64,000 nt of DNA from Flavobacterium tyrosinilyticum (GCF_023656565.1 NZ_JAMOKG010000003.1:434001-498000); one strand, 5' to 3'; positions 52,076 through 62,153 are shown, counted from the stretch's first letter. Program-made: numbers and translations. Notes: a model not told the origin generated them from the sequence alone.

Positions 52076-52896
52076 TCCCAAAGCGCATCTCAGCGTTTTA
52101 TTGTTTAGTATCCCAACACTAAAATTTAAAATATTCTTATAATTCTTTCCAGATTATAATCCAGCCAGATGTAATTTTTTTTGTGGCTTCCATACCTATG
52201 TAGCTCATCAACTTTATAGGTTATACCCTTTATTATAATTGCATCGTAAAATCTATTGTAATTAAAACAATTCTTTTTCAAGAATATTATAGCTGAAATT
52301 TTCAGTATGTTTTTTTCAGCTGAAAACAAATCTTGAAATAGTGTTCCTAAAGGCTACCACAATTATTACAAAAAAACAATTAGAAATAAGCTTTTTATCA
52401 ACCACTCTAAAAAACTTTCTTCAAACTAGAATCAACAAAAATAAAAAGAATCAAAACTAAAAGAGACAAAACACAAGGAGATCCCTAAATAAAAACCTAA
52501 TTTTCATTTTGTTACGTTTTTTTGATTTGGGAAATATTTAATTTAAATTCTATAAAAAATTATCAGCCATTGTGGTATTTTGTTTTCAAATCATTTTTTC
52601 ACAACAAAAAATATTTGAAACCAGTATTATTTTCATTTTTTAAACTATCCAAAATAAGGCTTCATTGCATTTTAAATCCTAACCATTTTCCTTTTTACTA
52701 TTTGCATTTTTTTTACAAAAAATCATTGTCAAAACATACCCTTAAAAGTTAAAAAAGTGACACAATAAGACTATAACAAAAAACTTTATTTTACTTATTT
52801 TCAAATCATTAACAATTAACTTTCTTTTATTATATAGTCAAAAATATTTATTTAATTTTGGATCCATTTTACAATAAAAGCAAATAATTTCTTACA
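52076..52896. other. long AT-rich intergenic region
   Basis: About 820 bases, very rich in A and T. Open frames of 67 codons (52126-52329, minus) and 76 codons (52522-52752, plus) are present but look like low-complexity noise. TAATTTTG at 52853-52860 resembles a -7 promoter box for the histidine kinase gene, without a clear TTG at the proper distance. Confidence 0.35.
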
Positions 52897-53988
52897 ATGG
52901 ATTTACAGTTTACAGAAGAAAATCTTAAAGAAAAAATTAAAGAACTAACTTGTCTTTATGAAATTTCTAAGATTATTTCCAAATCTAATTCTATACATAT
53001 TCAAACACTTTATGAGATTATTTTTAGTACAAAAAAGGCATGGCGTTATAATCTTGATGCCGTCGTAGAAATTCATATTTTAGATTACCATCTTTTAACA
53101 TCTGAGAAAAAATATCCTAGTATTTTTCAATGCAGTATTGTACAAATTAAGGATATGGATTCTGGATATATTAAAGTTCATTATCCCTCTGCAAAATATA
53201 CAGAGGATGATTTTAATGAAGATGAGCAGAAAATTCTAGATACCATTGCAATAGAAATCGGAAATTATATTGAAAAATTTCAGACACTGGAAAAAAAAGC
53301 CGTGTTAAGAAGAACCATAGAACGTATGGAACGTCTTTCCTTGCTTGGCGAAATGACTGCAGGAATAGCACATGAACTAAATACGCCATTAGGTAATATT
53401 TTAGGTTTTGCAGAACTTATAAAAGAGCAAAATTCCGATCCCGAAATTAGTGCTGATATTGATATCATTATTAATTCGGTAATCTATTCCCGAGAGATTG
53501 TCAAAAAACTCATGTTCTTTTCTTGCGAAATGCCTCAAAAATTAGAATTACAAGAATTAAAGCCTATTATCGTTTTTGCCTTGTCTTTTCTAAAATCTAA
53601 TTTTCAGAAAAAAGCAATTAAACACGAATTGATCTTTGAGGATGACACTATAATGGCAAAGGTCGATTCGGTTCAAATTACTCAAGTATTATTTAATCTG
53701 CTTATAAATGCTATTTATGCCTCGCCAGAAAAAAGCACTATTAAGATAATAGTAGATCATGACGAAACTAATCTTTATCTAAAAATAGAAGATCAAGGAA
53801 CGGGAATTCCAGATGCAATAAAAGAAAAAATATTTGAACCTTTTTTTTCAACCAAACCTGTCAATTATGGTTGCGGTCTTGGTTTAAGTGTAGTTCATGG
53901 CATCATTAAAAATCACAATGGAGAGATTACGCTTCAAAACAATTTTCCAAATGGATCGATTTTCACCATTCGCATCCCTTTATCTTAA
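52897..53988 (+). CDS. cytoplasmic sensor histidine kinase
   Basis: A 363-residue protein with no membrane segment. The N-terminal domain (about 1-130) is a GAF-like or PAS-like sensor beginning LTCLYEISKII. The HisKA helix carries the phosphoacceptor His159 in MTAGIAHELNTPLG. The HATPase domain has the N box (NLLINAIYASP), G1 (EDQGTGIP) and G2 (YGCGLGLSVV). It probably phosphorylates the sigma-54-dependent response regulator encoded 6 bases later. The signal is unknown and must be soluble or membrane-delivered. Confidence 0.93.
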   Translation: MDLQFTEENLKEKIKELTCLYEISKIISKSNSIHIQTLYEIIFSTKKAWRYNLDAVVEIHILDYHLLTSEKKYPSIFQCSIVQIKDMDSGYIKVHYPSAKYTEDDFNEDEQKILDTIAIEIGNYIEKFQTLEKKAVLRRTIERMERLSLLGEMTAGIAHELNTPLGNILGFAELIKEQNSDPEISADIDIIINSVIYSREIVKKLMFFSCEMPQKLELQELKPIIVFALSFLKSNFQKKAIKHELIFEDDTIMAKVDSVQITQVLFNLLINAIYASPEKSTIKIIVDHDETNLYLKIEDQGTGIPDAIKEKIFEPFFSTKPVNYGCGLGLSVVHGIIKNHNGEITLQNNFPNGSIFTIRIPLS

Positions 53989-53994
53989 AACAAA

Positions 53995-55323
53995 ATGACT
54001 TTTAAAAAAGAGAATATATTAGTTGTCGATGACAATAATGATATGCTGGATTTAATTCAAAGACAATTAAAATCTTTCAATTATCGAACTTACAAAGCTT
54101 CTTCTGTAAATGAAGCCATTGAAGTCTTAAAAAGTTCAGATATAGACTTACTGATTAGTGACCTCAATATGCCCAATATAAATGGACTTGAACTATTAAA
54201 ATATGCCGAGGAGCACTTTCCAGCAATACCAAAGCTTGTAATATCTGGAATTCCATCTGTTTACAATGTTGTAAACGCAATGAAATCGGGCGCATTAGAT
54301 TACTTAACAAAACCTTTTACAAGCGAAGAACTCCATAAAACCATTTTAGATTCACTTAAGAAAAGAACACTTGTCCCTAAAGCTTCTACTAATTTTCTAA
54401 ACTTGGATAATGAAAAATCGTATGGAGGTCTTACTGGAAATTCGCATCAGTTTAGGGATTTAGTTGAAACAATCAAACGCGTAAAAGATACAAAGGCAAA
54501 TGTTCTTATAGAAGGAGAAAGCGGTACCGGAAAAGAAATGATTGCAAGAGCGATCCATTTTACCAGTAAACTTGCAGACCAGCCCTTTATTGTAGTAAAC
54601 TGCGGAGGAATACCCGAAAGCCTTATAGAATCTGAATTATTCGGACATCTAAAAGGCTCTTTTACAGGAGCTTCAGAAAACAGAATCGGCTTATTTCAAT
54701 CTGCTTCTGGAGGCACTATTTTTTTAGATGAAATAGGAGACGCGCCTTTGTCTGTACAGATTAAACTATTACGAGTTATTCAAGAAAAAGAAATTCTACG
54801 AGTTGGTGCAACAAAACCAGAGAAAATAGAGGTCAGGATTTTATGTGCCACAAACAGCAATCTGGAAGACATGGTTCTAAAAGGCACTTTCAGAGAAGAT
54901 TTATATTATAGAATAAACGTTATTACTATTAGAACTATTCCTTTACGAGATCGAAAAGAAGATTTATTGACCTTAATTCATCTTTTTATAGAAAAGTATT
55001 CTCTTGAATATAATAAATCGAATGTTCAAATAAATGAAAAAGCAATCGAAGTTCTAATGAGATACAACTGGCCAGGAAATATAAGAGAACTTGAAAATGT
55101 AATTCATCGATCGGTTATTATGAGCGATGACACCATTACTTTGGATCATATTCCCGAAAATTTAAAATACCATATCCAGTCTTCAGATACACTTTTTAAG
55201 CCTTTAAAAGAATATGAAAAAGAGCAGATCCTAAAAGTCTTGGCAGCTGTTAACAATAACAAAACAAAAGCGGCGCAAATCCTGCAAATTGATAGGAAGA
55301 CTTTAAACCAAAAAGTTCTTTAA
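53995..55323 (+). CDS. sigma-54-dependent response regulator (NtrC family)
   Basis: A 442-residue protein. The receiver domain spans 1-120 with phosphorylation at Asp56 (LLISDLNMP) and the KPFT loop. The sigma-54 AAA+ domain spans about 148-375, with Walker A GESGTGKE (174-181), the sigma-54-contact loop GSFTGA (221-226, Ser for the usual Ala), Walker B FLDEIGD and the R-finger region. A Fis-type helix-turn-helix ends NKTKAAQILQIDRKTLNQKV. The C-terminus is a few residues shorter than usual (the typical ending is KTLYNKLKxYxI), perhaps by a late frameshift. Target promoters are not identified. Confidence 0.92.
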   Translation: MTFKKENILVVDDNNDMLDLIQRQLKSFNYRTYKASSVNEAIEVLKSSDIDLLISDLNMPNINGLELLKYAEEHFPAIPKLVISGIPSVYNVVNAMKSGALDYLTKPFTSEELHKTILDSLKKRTLVPKASTNFLNLDNEKSYGGLTGNSHQFRDLVETIKRVKDTKANVLIEGESGTGKEMIARAIHFTSKLADQPFIVVNCGGIPESLIESELFGHLKGSFTGASENRIGLFQSASGGTIFLDEIGDAPLSVQIKLLRVIQEKEILRVGATKPEKIEVRILCATNSNLEDMVLKGTFREDLYYRINVITIRTIPLRDRKEDLLTLIHLFIEKYSLEYNKSNVQINEKAIEVLMRYNWPGNIRELENVIHRSVIMSDDTITLDHIPENLKYHIQSSDTLFKPLKEYEKEQILKVLAAVNNNKTKAAQILQIDRKTLNQKVL

Positions 55324-55808
55324 AAAACGGGGATATATTCCTCAACCGTTCAAAATCTACCTAGACGATTTACACGTTTTAAAATAGACCAGAATACAAT
55401 TTACTGATTTACAAATTAATACAAAAAGAGGCATACCGTTTGCCTCTAAAAGCCTAAAATGTATTAAAATAAATCAAATTAATTAAAAACGGTCTAAGGT
55501 GAAATCAATATTAAACTTCATTTCAATCACATATTCCCAGTATGTTAAAGAAATTGAGAATAGATTCTCTAGCAAATTCAAGTTTGCCTATTTAGTACTT
55601 CCAAAAATTATAAGTACAGTGTTTTTATTAGAAATAAAGAACCAAACAGCATTGTAATAAAAATTCAACTGTAAATTTTACTGCATACTGCTTGATGTTT
55701 TCAAGTTATCAACAATTACAACATCACTAATTACCAATAACTTATAAAACAAAAAAGTTATTTAATTTCTTAAAAAATCTTAACTTTATAACACAAATCC
55801 ACATTTCC
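55324..55808. other. intergenic region with small hairpin
   Basis: About 485 AT-rich bases. AGAGGCA (55427-55433) pairs with TGCCTCT (55441-55447). The T-run is on the minus-strand side, so it is a weak terminator at best. No gene seen. Confidence 0.3.
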
Positions 55809-56789
55809 ATGAAAATAATTAAACATTATTATGATGCAGATCTTACTTGGGTAGAGCATTATGCTGCACAAATTGGAGGAAAAATCGAAGGAAACTTTAT
55901 AAGACTCCCTGAGGATTCCCAAACAGGAATACGATATTTTTTAGATTGTGGCGATGGTATTCTAGCCTATTACATCAATGTAGAATACAAAAGAAACTAC
56001 CAATTAATACAACAAAATTTGAATCAAGATTTTGTTGGATTTTATTACAACTTAACAGAAGGGGAAGCTACCGTAAATACAGACCATTTTATGTACAATG
56101 TTGGCAGATGGAAGTACAACCTAGCTGTTATTGATGGATCTTTGGACTCAGAATATAATGTCAAGAAAGGCAGTAAAACTTTTGCCTTATGCTTTTTTAT
56201 CAAAAAAAGTATGTTAAAGGCTTTTACCCAAAAAAACGGTATTGCAATTCAGAATATCGACTCTCTACTTGATCCAAAAGAAAATACGATAATTCGGTTT
56301 GACAGAATGACCAGCGAAAGCTATCATATTTTAAATGATTTGAGAAAGCTGCCAGTTGGAGGAGCTATTTTCGATCTGCACTTAAAAGGCACTGTCCATT
56401 TATTAATTTCAAATTACCTAAAAAAATTAGCTACAAAAAAAATCATTGCTCAAACAGTTAACAAAACAGACTTAAATCATATTATTGCGATACAAATGTA
56501 CTTAATTGAGCATATTAGAGATCACTTTCCAAGTATAACGCAGATGGCCAAGATGGCTAATATGTCTGAATCAAAATTTAAAACCTTATTTAAGAAAATA
56601 ACAGGAGATACGGCCAATGTTTTTTTTATGGAAAACAAATTATTACTTGGTAAAGAACTTCTTGAAAACAAACAGCTGACGATTTCTCAGATTTCAGATG
56701 AACTAAATTTTACTAATAACTCTTATTTCGCATCAAAATTTAAAGAACATTTTGGGTTGTCTCCTAAAGCATTTTACAAACAATTGTAA
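55809..56789 (+). CDS. AraC-type regulator, tandem copy 1
   Basis: A 326-residue protein. An unfamiliar N-terminal domain (about 1-200, with YYDADLTWVEHYAAQIGGKI and RYFLDCGDGILAYYI) precedes a near-consensus AraC DNA-binding domain (about 235-326), with FPSITQMAKMANMSESKFKT and ISQISDELNFTNNSYFASKF, ending KEHFGLSPKAFYKQL. The N-terminal domain is shared in layout with the next gene, so the two are a tandem duplication. It follows the histidine kinase/response regulator pair. Ligand unknown. Confidence 0.85.
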   Translation: MKIIKHYYDADLTWVEHYAAQIGGKIEGNFIRLPEDSQTGIRYFLDCGDGILAYYINVEYKRNYQLIQQNLNQDFVGFYYNLTEGEATVNTDHFMYNVGRWKYNLAVIDGSLDSEYNVKKGSKTFALCFFIKKSMLKAFTQKNGIAIQNIDSLLDPKENTIIRFDRMTSESYHILNDLRKLPVGGAIFDLHLKGTVHLLISNYLKKLATKKIIAQTVNKTDLNHIIAIQMYLIEHIRDHFPSITQMAKMANMSESKFKTLFKKITGDTANVFFMENKLLLGKELLENKQLTISQISDELNFTNNSYFASKFKEHFGLSPKAFYKQL

Positions 56790-56823
56790 AGGAGTGCCAA
56801 TAATTAATCGTAATAAATAGTCT

Positions 56824-57837
56824 ATGAGAAAATTTACGCATTCCTATACTTTAACTCCAGAATGGCAATATGATTTAGTTAAACAATTGGGCACAGAGCT
56901 ATTAGATGATAAACTGATTATTGTACCCAAAGATATTGGCAAAGGCTTTTTTTATTTTTCTCAAGTCATGGAGGGTATATCTGTTGTGTACGCCGATTTA
57001 ACTGCAACAGTGCCTATCAAACTAACGCGGCAAAAATCTAACAATGAAATTTTCATTTTTCATTTTGATTTAAGCGAGCACATCAATCTTATTAAGATTA
57101 ATAATATTGATTATGAAATAGGTTCTTTTAATCAATTGGATCTTGCGATACTTGACAATGAAATCGAAAGTTCTTTCAAGCCTTCTGTTAATGAACAAAC
57201 AATTGCTTTAAGATTGTTAATAGACAAAAAACTCTTGCATGATTTTATTCGGGGGTTTGAAAAAAAAGAAAATTATTTTGTGAAAAGCAAAACAAACAAA
57301 AAAACATTCTATCACTATGGCAATATTGACAGCAATAGTATACTTTTAATTCAATCTATAAAACAGAAATCAGTTCGCGACTTAACTTTTGATTCTTTTA
57401 TAAAAGGTGTTTCCTTAAAAATATTAGGCAATTTTTTTAATAAATTTTACGAAACAAAAAATAAAAGTGTATCTCTAACTGAAATTGAAAACGAAGCAAT
57501 TGAGAAAACGAAGAATTATTTATTAAATAATTTATACGGACCATTTCCTTCCTTAACTTTCTTGGCAAGTATGGCAGGAATGTCTGCTTCTAAATACAAA
57601 AATCTTTTTAAAACGCGTTACAACAATACGCCAAAAAATTTATTTATAGAAGAAAAAATAAATCTTGCCCAAAAGCTCCTTAGAAGCGGAGAATATCCTA
57701 CTCTAACTGCAGTTATGTATGAGCTTAATTATACCAAACTCACCTATTTTTGCACTAAATATTTTGAACAGCTTAAAAGAAAACCTACTGATGATTTTAT
57801 AAAAAAACACCAAGATCCAATAAAAAGTGAATCTTAA
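56824..57837 (+). CDS. AraC-type regulator, tandem copy 2
   Basis: A 337-residue paralogue of the preceding protein, with the same N-terminal start pattern (SYTLTPEWQYDLVKQLGTEL) and a DNA-binding domain with FPSLTFLASMAGMSASKYKN and LTAVMYELNYTKLTYFCTKY. The second helix deviates from the GFxxxSYF consensus and the tail (EQLKRKPTDDFIKKH) has drifted, so its DNA specificity is likely different from copy 1. The 34-base gap makes co-expression probable. A strong terminator follows. Confidence 0.83.
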   Translation: MRKFTHSYTLTPEWQYDLVKQLGTELLDDKLIIVPKDIGKGFFYFSQVMEGISVVYADLTATVPIKLTRQKSNNEIFIFHFDLSEHINLIKINNIDYEIGSFNQLDLAILDNEIESSFKPSVNEQTIALRLLIDKKLLHDFIRGFEKKENYFVKSKTNKKTFYHYGNIDSNSILLIQSIKQKSVRDLTFDSFIKGVSLKILGNFFNKFYETKNKSVSLTEIENEAIEKTKNYLLNNLYGPFPSLTFLASMAGMSASKYKNLFKTRYNNTPKNLFIEEKINLAQKLLRSGEYPTLTAVMYELNYTKLTYFCTKYFEQLKRKPTDDFIKKHQDPIKSES

Positions 57838-57848
57838 AAAATAGTATT

Positions 57849-57893
57849 AAAAAAGCTGCTGGTAATATTTCTATTAACCAGCAGCTTTTTTTT
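57849..57893. terminator. bidirectional intrinsic terminator
   Basis: AAAAAGCTGCTGGT...ACCAGCAGCTTTTT forms a long stem (extending through GGTAAT/ATTAACC with one mismatch) with A and T runs at the ends, between the AraC gene and the convergent OmpA-family gene. Confidence 0.88.
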
Positions 57894-57904
57894 AAAGAAG
57901 AAAA

Positions 57905-59881
57905 TTATTTAAAGTTTATGATAAATTCTGAACGTCTATTTAATTCATGTTCTTTTTCAGAACAGTTTACTCCATTTGAACAATGATTTAATAAATTTGT
58001 TTCACCAAATCCTTCACCACTAATTCTTTCTTGTGCAATACCTGAATTAACGATATAATCAACTGTAGCTTTCGCTCTATTCTCAGATAATTTCATATTA
58101 AATTCATCTCTTCCTCTACTATCCGTATAAGAATTAACTTTAATAGTTATGTTTGGACGATCTTTCATTAAAGCTACAACTTTATTTAATTCTTTTTTAG
58201 ATGATTGTCTAATGTTGTAACCATTCAAGTCAAAATAAATAGGATTTAATTTTAATTTTTGTGTTAAATCATCACCATCTTTAATTTTCACTTTCTCACC
58301 ATCAACAACAACTTCCATTTCTTTAGTGATTTCGAAACTAATTTCTTTTTTCTCTAAAGGTTTTAACTGCTCTGTATTTACCGTTTTATCAGCATAAGAA
58401 GTTTTTGTATACAATGCTCTGTAATTTTGATATGGATCTACAGCAATTTTGTAATTCCCTGCATTGTCAGTTGTAGTTGTTCCAATACTTTCATCGTTTG
58501 AATTAAACATTTGAACATTGAAACCTGCCACTGGCTTACCATTTTCTGTAATTGTTCCAAAAATCAGTGATCTAATATCAAAATCAAAAATTACAGGTTT
58601 ATTTTCCGTGAAACTATAAATGTTATCATTTCCATCTCTATTTGAAGAGAAATACCCTTTTTTACTATCAGCATTAATAGTATAAGCAAAGTCATCTGAA
58701 CCTGTATTTACACCATCACCTACATTTACGACATGATATTTTCCTTCAGCATCTTTCATTGCTGCAAATACATCAAGTCCGCCTAATCCTGGATGCCCAT
58801 CTGAGGCAAAATATAAAATACCTTTTCCATCCATATAAGGATAAGTCTCACGACCTGGAGTATTAATTTCATCACTTAGTTTCGTAACGTCATTTCCAAC
58901 TAGAGCTCCTTTTTTCAAACTTACTACGTACAAATCTGAGTTACCAAAACTGTTGTTACGATCTGATGCAAAATACAATTGCGTTTCATCTGGGCTCAGT
59001 GCTGGATGTCCAGAAGAAAAACCATCACTGTTTATTGGATAAGGCAGTTCTTTAACATTTTTCCACTCTCCTTTTACATTTTCGGCAACATATATTTTAA
59101 GATAATTAGTACCATTTCTATCCGCTCCTAATTTCCCGTCAATAAAGTTATTTCTGGTAAAATACATGTATTTACCGTCTTTTGTTACTACAGCACTACT
59201 TTGGTGATATTTTGTATTTATATCTCCTTTAACAGGAGCTGCGTCTTCTAAACCACCGTCTGTAGAAATTTTTGCCGAATAAATTTTCATAAATGATTTT
59301 TCATTCCAGCTGTGTTTGCGTTTTATAACTACTCCGGTATCTCTTGCTGAAGCAAATAAGACTTTATCTTTACCATCAAATGCAGTTCCAAAATCAGAAA
59401 CTGGAGTATTAATGTTTACTGGTTTAAAATTGTAACGACCTGATTCTTTTTGAATATCCGCCATTAATTTTTGTTCTTTCCAGTTTTCACTTAAATCTTT
59501 TTTACCAGTCATGGCATAATACTTTTTCATTACAACATTGGCTTCGTTGTATTTTTTAGTATTATTTAACGCCTGAGCGTATCGAAAATAAAATTCTGAA
59601 TCTACGGCTTGTCCTGAATTAAAAACTTTTGAGTAAGAATCTGCTGCTTCTGGATATTGGCCGTTAAAATAATAGCAGTTACCTAGCTTGGTATACACTT
59701 CTAGTGAGTTATTCCCCTTCTCTACCAGATTTTTGTATAATTTACCTGCTTCAATAAACGCAAACTTATTGTAGACTTCATTTGCTTTTTCAATCTTTTT
59801 ATCCTGTGCCTTAACAACTCCAATTTGCATTAAACAAACACAAAGTATTGTTAGTACAGTTCTTATCTTATTAGATATCAT
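57905..59881 (-). CDS. OmpA family protein with TPR, PD40 and carboxypeptidase-regulatory-like domains
   Basis: A 658-residue envelope protein. The signal peptide ends VVKAQ. Residues 28-150 form TPR-like helices (EANEVYNKFAFIEAGKLYKN). Residues about 200-420 are PD40/beta-propeller repeats (HPALSPDETQLYFASDRNN, GYFSSNRDGNDNIYSF). A CarboxypepD_reg domain spans about 437-520, and an OmpA peptidoglycan-binding domain covers about 545-658 (YFDLNGYNIRQSSKKELNKV, ENRAKATVDYIVNSGI). This order is typical of type IX secretion-linked proteins (PorE-like). It shares an operon with PorP/SprF and a CHU_C protein, probably as anchor or accessory. Confidence 0.9.
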   Translation of the reverse strand: MISNKIRTVLTILCVCLMQIGVVKAQDKKIEKANEVYNKFAFIEAGKLYKNLVEKGNNSLEVYTKLGNCYYFNGQYPEAADSYSKVFNSGQAVDSEFYFRYAQALNNTKKYNEANVVMKKYYAMTGKKDLSENWKEQKLMADIQKESGRYNFKPVNINTPVSDFGTAFDGKDKVLFASARDTGVVIKRKHSWNEKSFMKIYSAKISTDGGLEDAAPVKGDINTKYHQSSAVVTKDGKYMYFTRNNFIDGKLGADRNGTNYLKIYVAENVKGEWKNVKELPYPINSDGFSSGHPALSPDETQLYFASDRNNSFGNSDLYVVSLKKGALVGNDVTKLSDEINTPGRETYPYMDGKGILYFASDGHPGLGGLDVFAAMKDAEGKYHVVNVGDGVNTGSDDFAYTINADSKKGYFSSNRDGNDNIYSFTENKPVIFDFDIRSLIFGTITENGKPVAGFNVQMFNSNDESIGTTTTDNAGNYKIAVDPYQNYRALYTKTSYADKTVNTEQLKPLEKKEISFEITKEMEVVVDGEKVKIKDGDDLTQKLKLNPIYFDLNGYNIRQSSKKELNKVVALMKDRPNITIKVNSYTDSRGRDEFNMKLSENRAKATVDYIVNSGIAQERISGEGFGETNLLNHCSNGVNCSEKEHELNRRSEFIINFK

Positions 59882-59903
59882 TTTTTATCCTAGTTTATAG
59901 TTA

Positions 59904-60821
59904 TTAAAAGAATCTTGGAGTAACCAGTCTATACTTGGTTCCAGAAAACAAATCGAAACGAAGGAAGATTTCATGAGATCCTGAATTGTAGTTTCCAATT
60001 TTCTGTGTATCATAATCATAAGCGTAACCAATATTCAGTCCTGAAGTAACTTGAAAACCTGCCATTGCACTTACCGCTGCATCCCATCTGTAGGCTGCTC
60101 CTAAAGTCAACTTTTCATTGAATAAGAAGTTTGCAGATAAGTCTACTGCTAAAGGCGCACCGCTAACCATTTTTACCATTGCTGCTGGTTTGAATTTTAG
60201 GTTCTCGTTAAGATCAAAAACATAACCTCCCATGGCATAAAAATGCATTCTTTGTGAAGCGATAGACGTTTTTACATCATCATAAAATTTAGTCTCTAAA
60301 ATCATTGGTACAGATAAACCTGCATACCATTTTGACGAATGAAAATAGATTCCGGCTCCAAAATTTGGAGAGTTTTTAGTCATAATACCAGTAAGATATT
60401 GATCGTTCTCATCTCTTACATTAAGTTTATTATTATCTACCTGCATAAAATTACCAGATGCACTAATACCTAGAGATAAACGTAAATCTGCCGAAAGCTG
60501 AATTGGATAGGAATAGTTTGCCGTTAAGGTTGTTTCCTGCGATGGGCCAATTTTATCACTTACTACAGACAATCCTAATCCCTGGCCATTTTCAGAAATT
60601 GGTGCTTCTATAGATAAATTGGCTGTTTTTGGAGCTCCATCCAGCCCTACCCACTGTGTTCTGTATAATCCAAAAATACTTGGTAAACCTCGGGTTCCAG
60701 TATATGCCGGATTGATAGTCATCGTATTGTACATATATTGTGTATATTGGGATTGCTGCTGGGCCGAAACCTCAAAAACTCCCAAAACAAATATTGTCAT
60801 TACATAAAAAATTTTCTTCAT
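59904..60821 (-). CDS. PorP/SprF family outer-membrane protein of type IX secretion
   Basis: A 305-residue outer-membrane protein. The signal peptide ends VSAQQ, followed by the family start QSQYTQYMYNTMTINPAYTG. The rest is an eight-or-more-stranded beta-barrel ending TKYRLVTPRFF, with strands such as GLNIGYAYDYDTQKIGNYNS. Type B (CHU_C) substrates of the T9SS need a dedicated PorP/SprF partner encoded next door; this gene lies between such a substrate and an OmpA protein, exactly that arrangement. Confidence 0.93.
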   Translation of the reverse strand: MKKIFYVMTIFVLGVFEVSAQQQSQYTQYMYNTMTINPAYTGTRGLPSIFGLYRTQWVGLDGAPKTANLSIEAPISENGQGLGLSVVSDKIGPSQETTLTANYSYPIQLSADLRLSLGISASGNFMQVDNNKLNVRDENDQYLTGIMTKNSPNFGAGIYFHSSKWYAGLSVPMILETKFYDDVKTSIASQRMHFYAMGGYVFDLNENLKFKPAAMVKMVSGAPLAVDLSANFLFNEKLTLGAAYRWDAAVSAMAGFQVTSGLNIGYAYDYDTQKIGNYNSGSHEIFLRFDLFSGTKYRLVTPRFF

Positions 60822-60863
60822 TAGTTCTAATTCTTTAACACTTAGATTATTACTGTATTTGTT

Positions 60864-62153
60864 TTATTGATTATTAACATATAGGTAACCGGCTTTCTGC
60901 TTGCCTTTTCCGTCTCTGTTATATTTTAAAATGTAGAAATAGGTTCCTGTTGGAAGTTTATCTCCTCTTTTTATCGTTACGCGGCCATCAGAATATCCTC
61001 TAAACATATTATCGCTTTCGTTGTATGATTTTGCATCATATACTTTTACGCCCCAGCGGTTGTATATTTCTACTGTATTATCTGGATATTTATTAATTCC
61101 TTCAATGTAGAAGGTATCATTATAGCCATCATCATTTGGAGAAATTGCATTATAAACCGTCAGATCGTCTATTTCACGGTTATCAATTTTCTTAACTATT
61201 GCCATGGTAAAAATTCCATAACCTGAAACTTCACCTGTTAATAATTTGGTATACGCTTCTCCAGATATATCGTCACCCAAAACCCCATGCTCATTTACCC
61301 ATTTTGTTCCGTTCCAGCGCACTATTGCCAGTTCTGTTTCTTCATTTTGAACAAAGAACTCTGATGGTGTTGTATCGTGATCCAGAGACAGGCTTAAAAC
61401 AATATTTTCGCTTCCCTTGTCTTGCGTAATTACCCAGTATTCTTTATTATTTATAGTAAGAATGTCTTCGTCTTTACTATCGTGAGAATATTTTGGATGA
61501 GAATTTTGATAAAAATATTGTGTCGTGTAAACATTGGCTAGAGCACTGTTTGCCGCATGGTAAGATGGTCTGAAAAACAATTCATTTCCTACTGGAAACT
61601 GAAATGCTGCCGCTCCTCTTTTTTCTACTTTTCCGTCCACAAAACTCTGATCGCCGGCAGAAGTATGAGCCGCATTTTCAAGGAAAATCATTTTACCGTT
61701 GTCATATAGCGCATTGATAATTCCGTTTTTGTAATCTGAATTTTTACCTACAGAGATTTTAGTTGTCAGGTCAAAAGGTACTAAGTCACTTATGTTGTCA
61801 TAAATTATGTTTTGAAAGTCTGCTTGTCTGGTACCTTCAATAAGCTGGTGCTGCTTTCCTTCAAAATATGTTTTACCATTTAAAGCTGGTGTATAACTTA
61901 CTTTACCGTCATTGTTCCAGTTTTGAAAAATGTAAGTTTCACCATCGTTAATAAAATCTCCCGTTACTCCGTTACTGTAATCCATATACACGGCCATTAC
62001 AGTTTTATCAGCAACCTTAACTTCTCCGTTGTTTACCATTTGTGCATTTACCATATTGCAAGTAAACAACCCTGCAAACAATCCTAGTGCGGTACTATTT
62101 TTAACAATGCACACAACAGGCATTACTTTTTTATCTATGTTATTTTTTTTCAT
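60864..62153 (-). CDS. type IX secretion substrate with CHU_C (type B) sorting domain
   Basis: I choose ATG at 62153 (429 residues). The frame to 62171 adds six residues only. After a signal region ending MVNAQ, a repetitive beta-rich passenger (about 40-330) follows, with DGETYIFQNWNNDGKVSYTP and FPVGNELFFRPSYH. The C-terminal 95 residues are a CHU_C domain: AISPNDDGYNDTFYIEGI, then VEIYNRWGVKVYDAKSY and the tail YNRDGKGKQKAGYLYVNNQ. It should be secreted to the cell surface by the T9SS with help of the neighbouring PorP/SprF. No catalytic motif is visible, so an adhesin or matrix role is likely. Confidence 0.88.
   Translation of the reverse strand: MKKNNIDKKVMPVVCIVKNSTALGLFAGLFTCNMVNAQMVNNGEVKVADKTVMAVYMDYSNGVTGDFINDGETYIFQNWNNDGKVSYTPALNGKTYFEGKQHQLIEGTRQADFQNIIYDNISDLVPFDLTTKISVGKNSDYKNGIINALYDNGKMIFLENAAHTSAGDQSFVDGKVEKRGAAAFQFPVGNELFFRPSYHAANSALANVYTTQYFYQNSHPKYSHDSKDEDILTINNKEYWVITQDKGSENIVLSLSLDHDTTPSEFFVQNEETELAIVRWNGTKWVNEHGVLGDDISGEAYTKLLTGEVSGYGIFTMAIVKKIDNREIDDLTVYNAISPNDDGYNDTFYIEGINKYPDNTVEIYNRWGVKVYDAKSYNESDNMFRGYSDGRVTIKRGDKLPTGTYFYILKYNRDGKGKQKAGYLYVNNQ

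Noticed and set aside
52126..52329. 67-codon minus-strand frame after the gnd remnant
   Set aside because: Ile/Lys/Asn-rich, no recognisable motif, isolated in very AT-rich DNA; ITYKVDELHRYG is mildly protein-like but not enough to call.
52522..52752. 76-codon plus-strand frame before the histidine kinase
   Set aside because: Phe/Leu/His-rich low-complexity reading of T-rich DNA.
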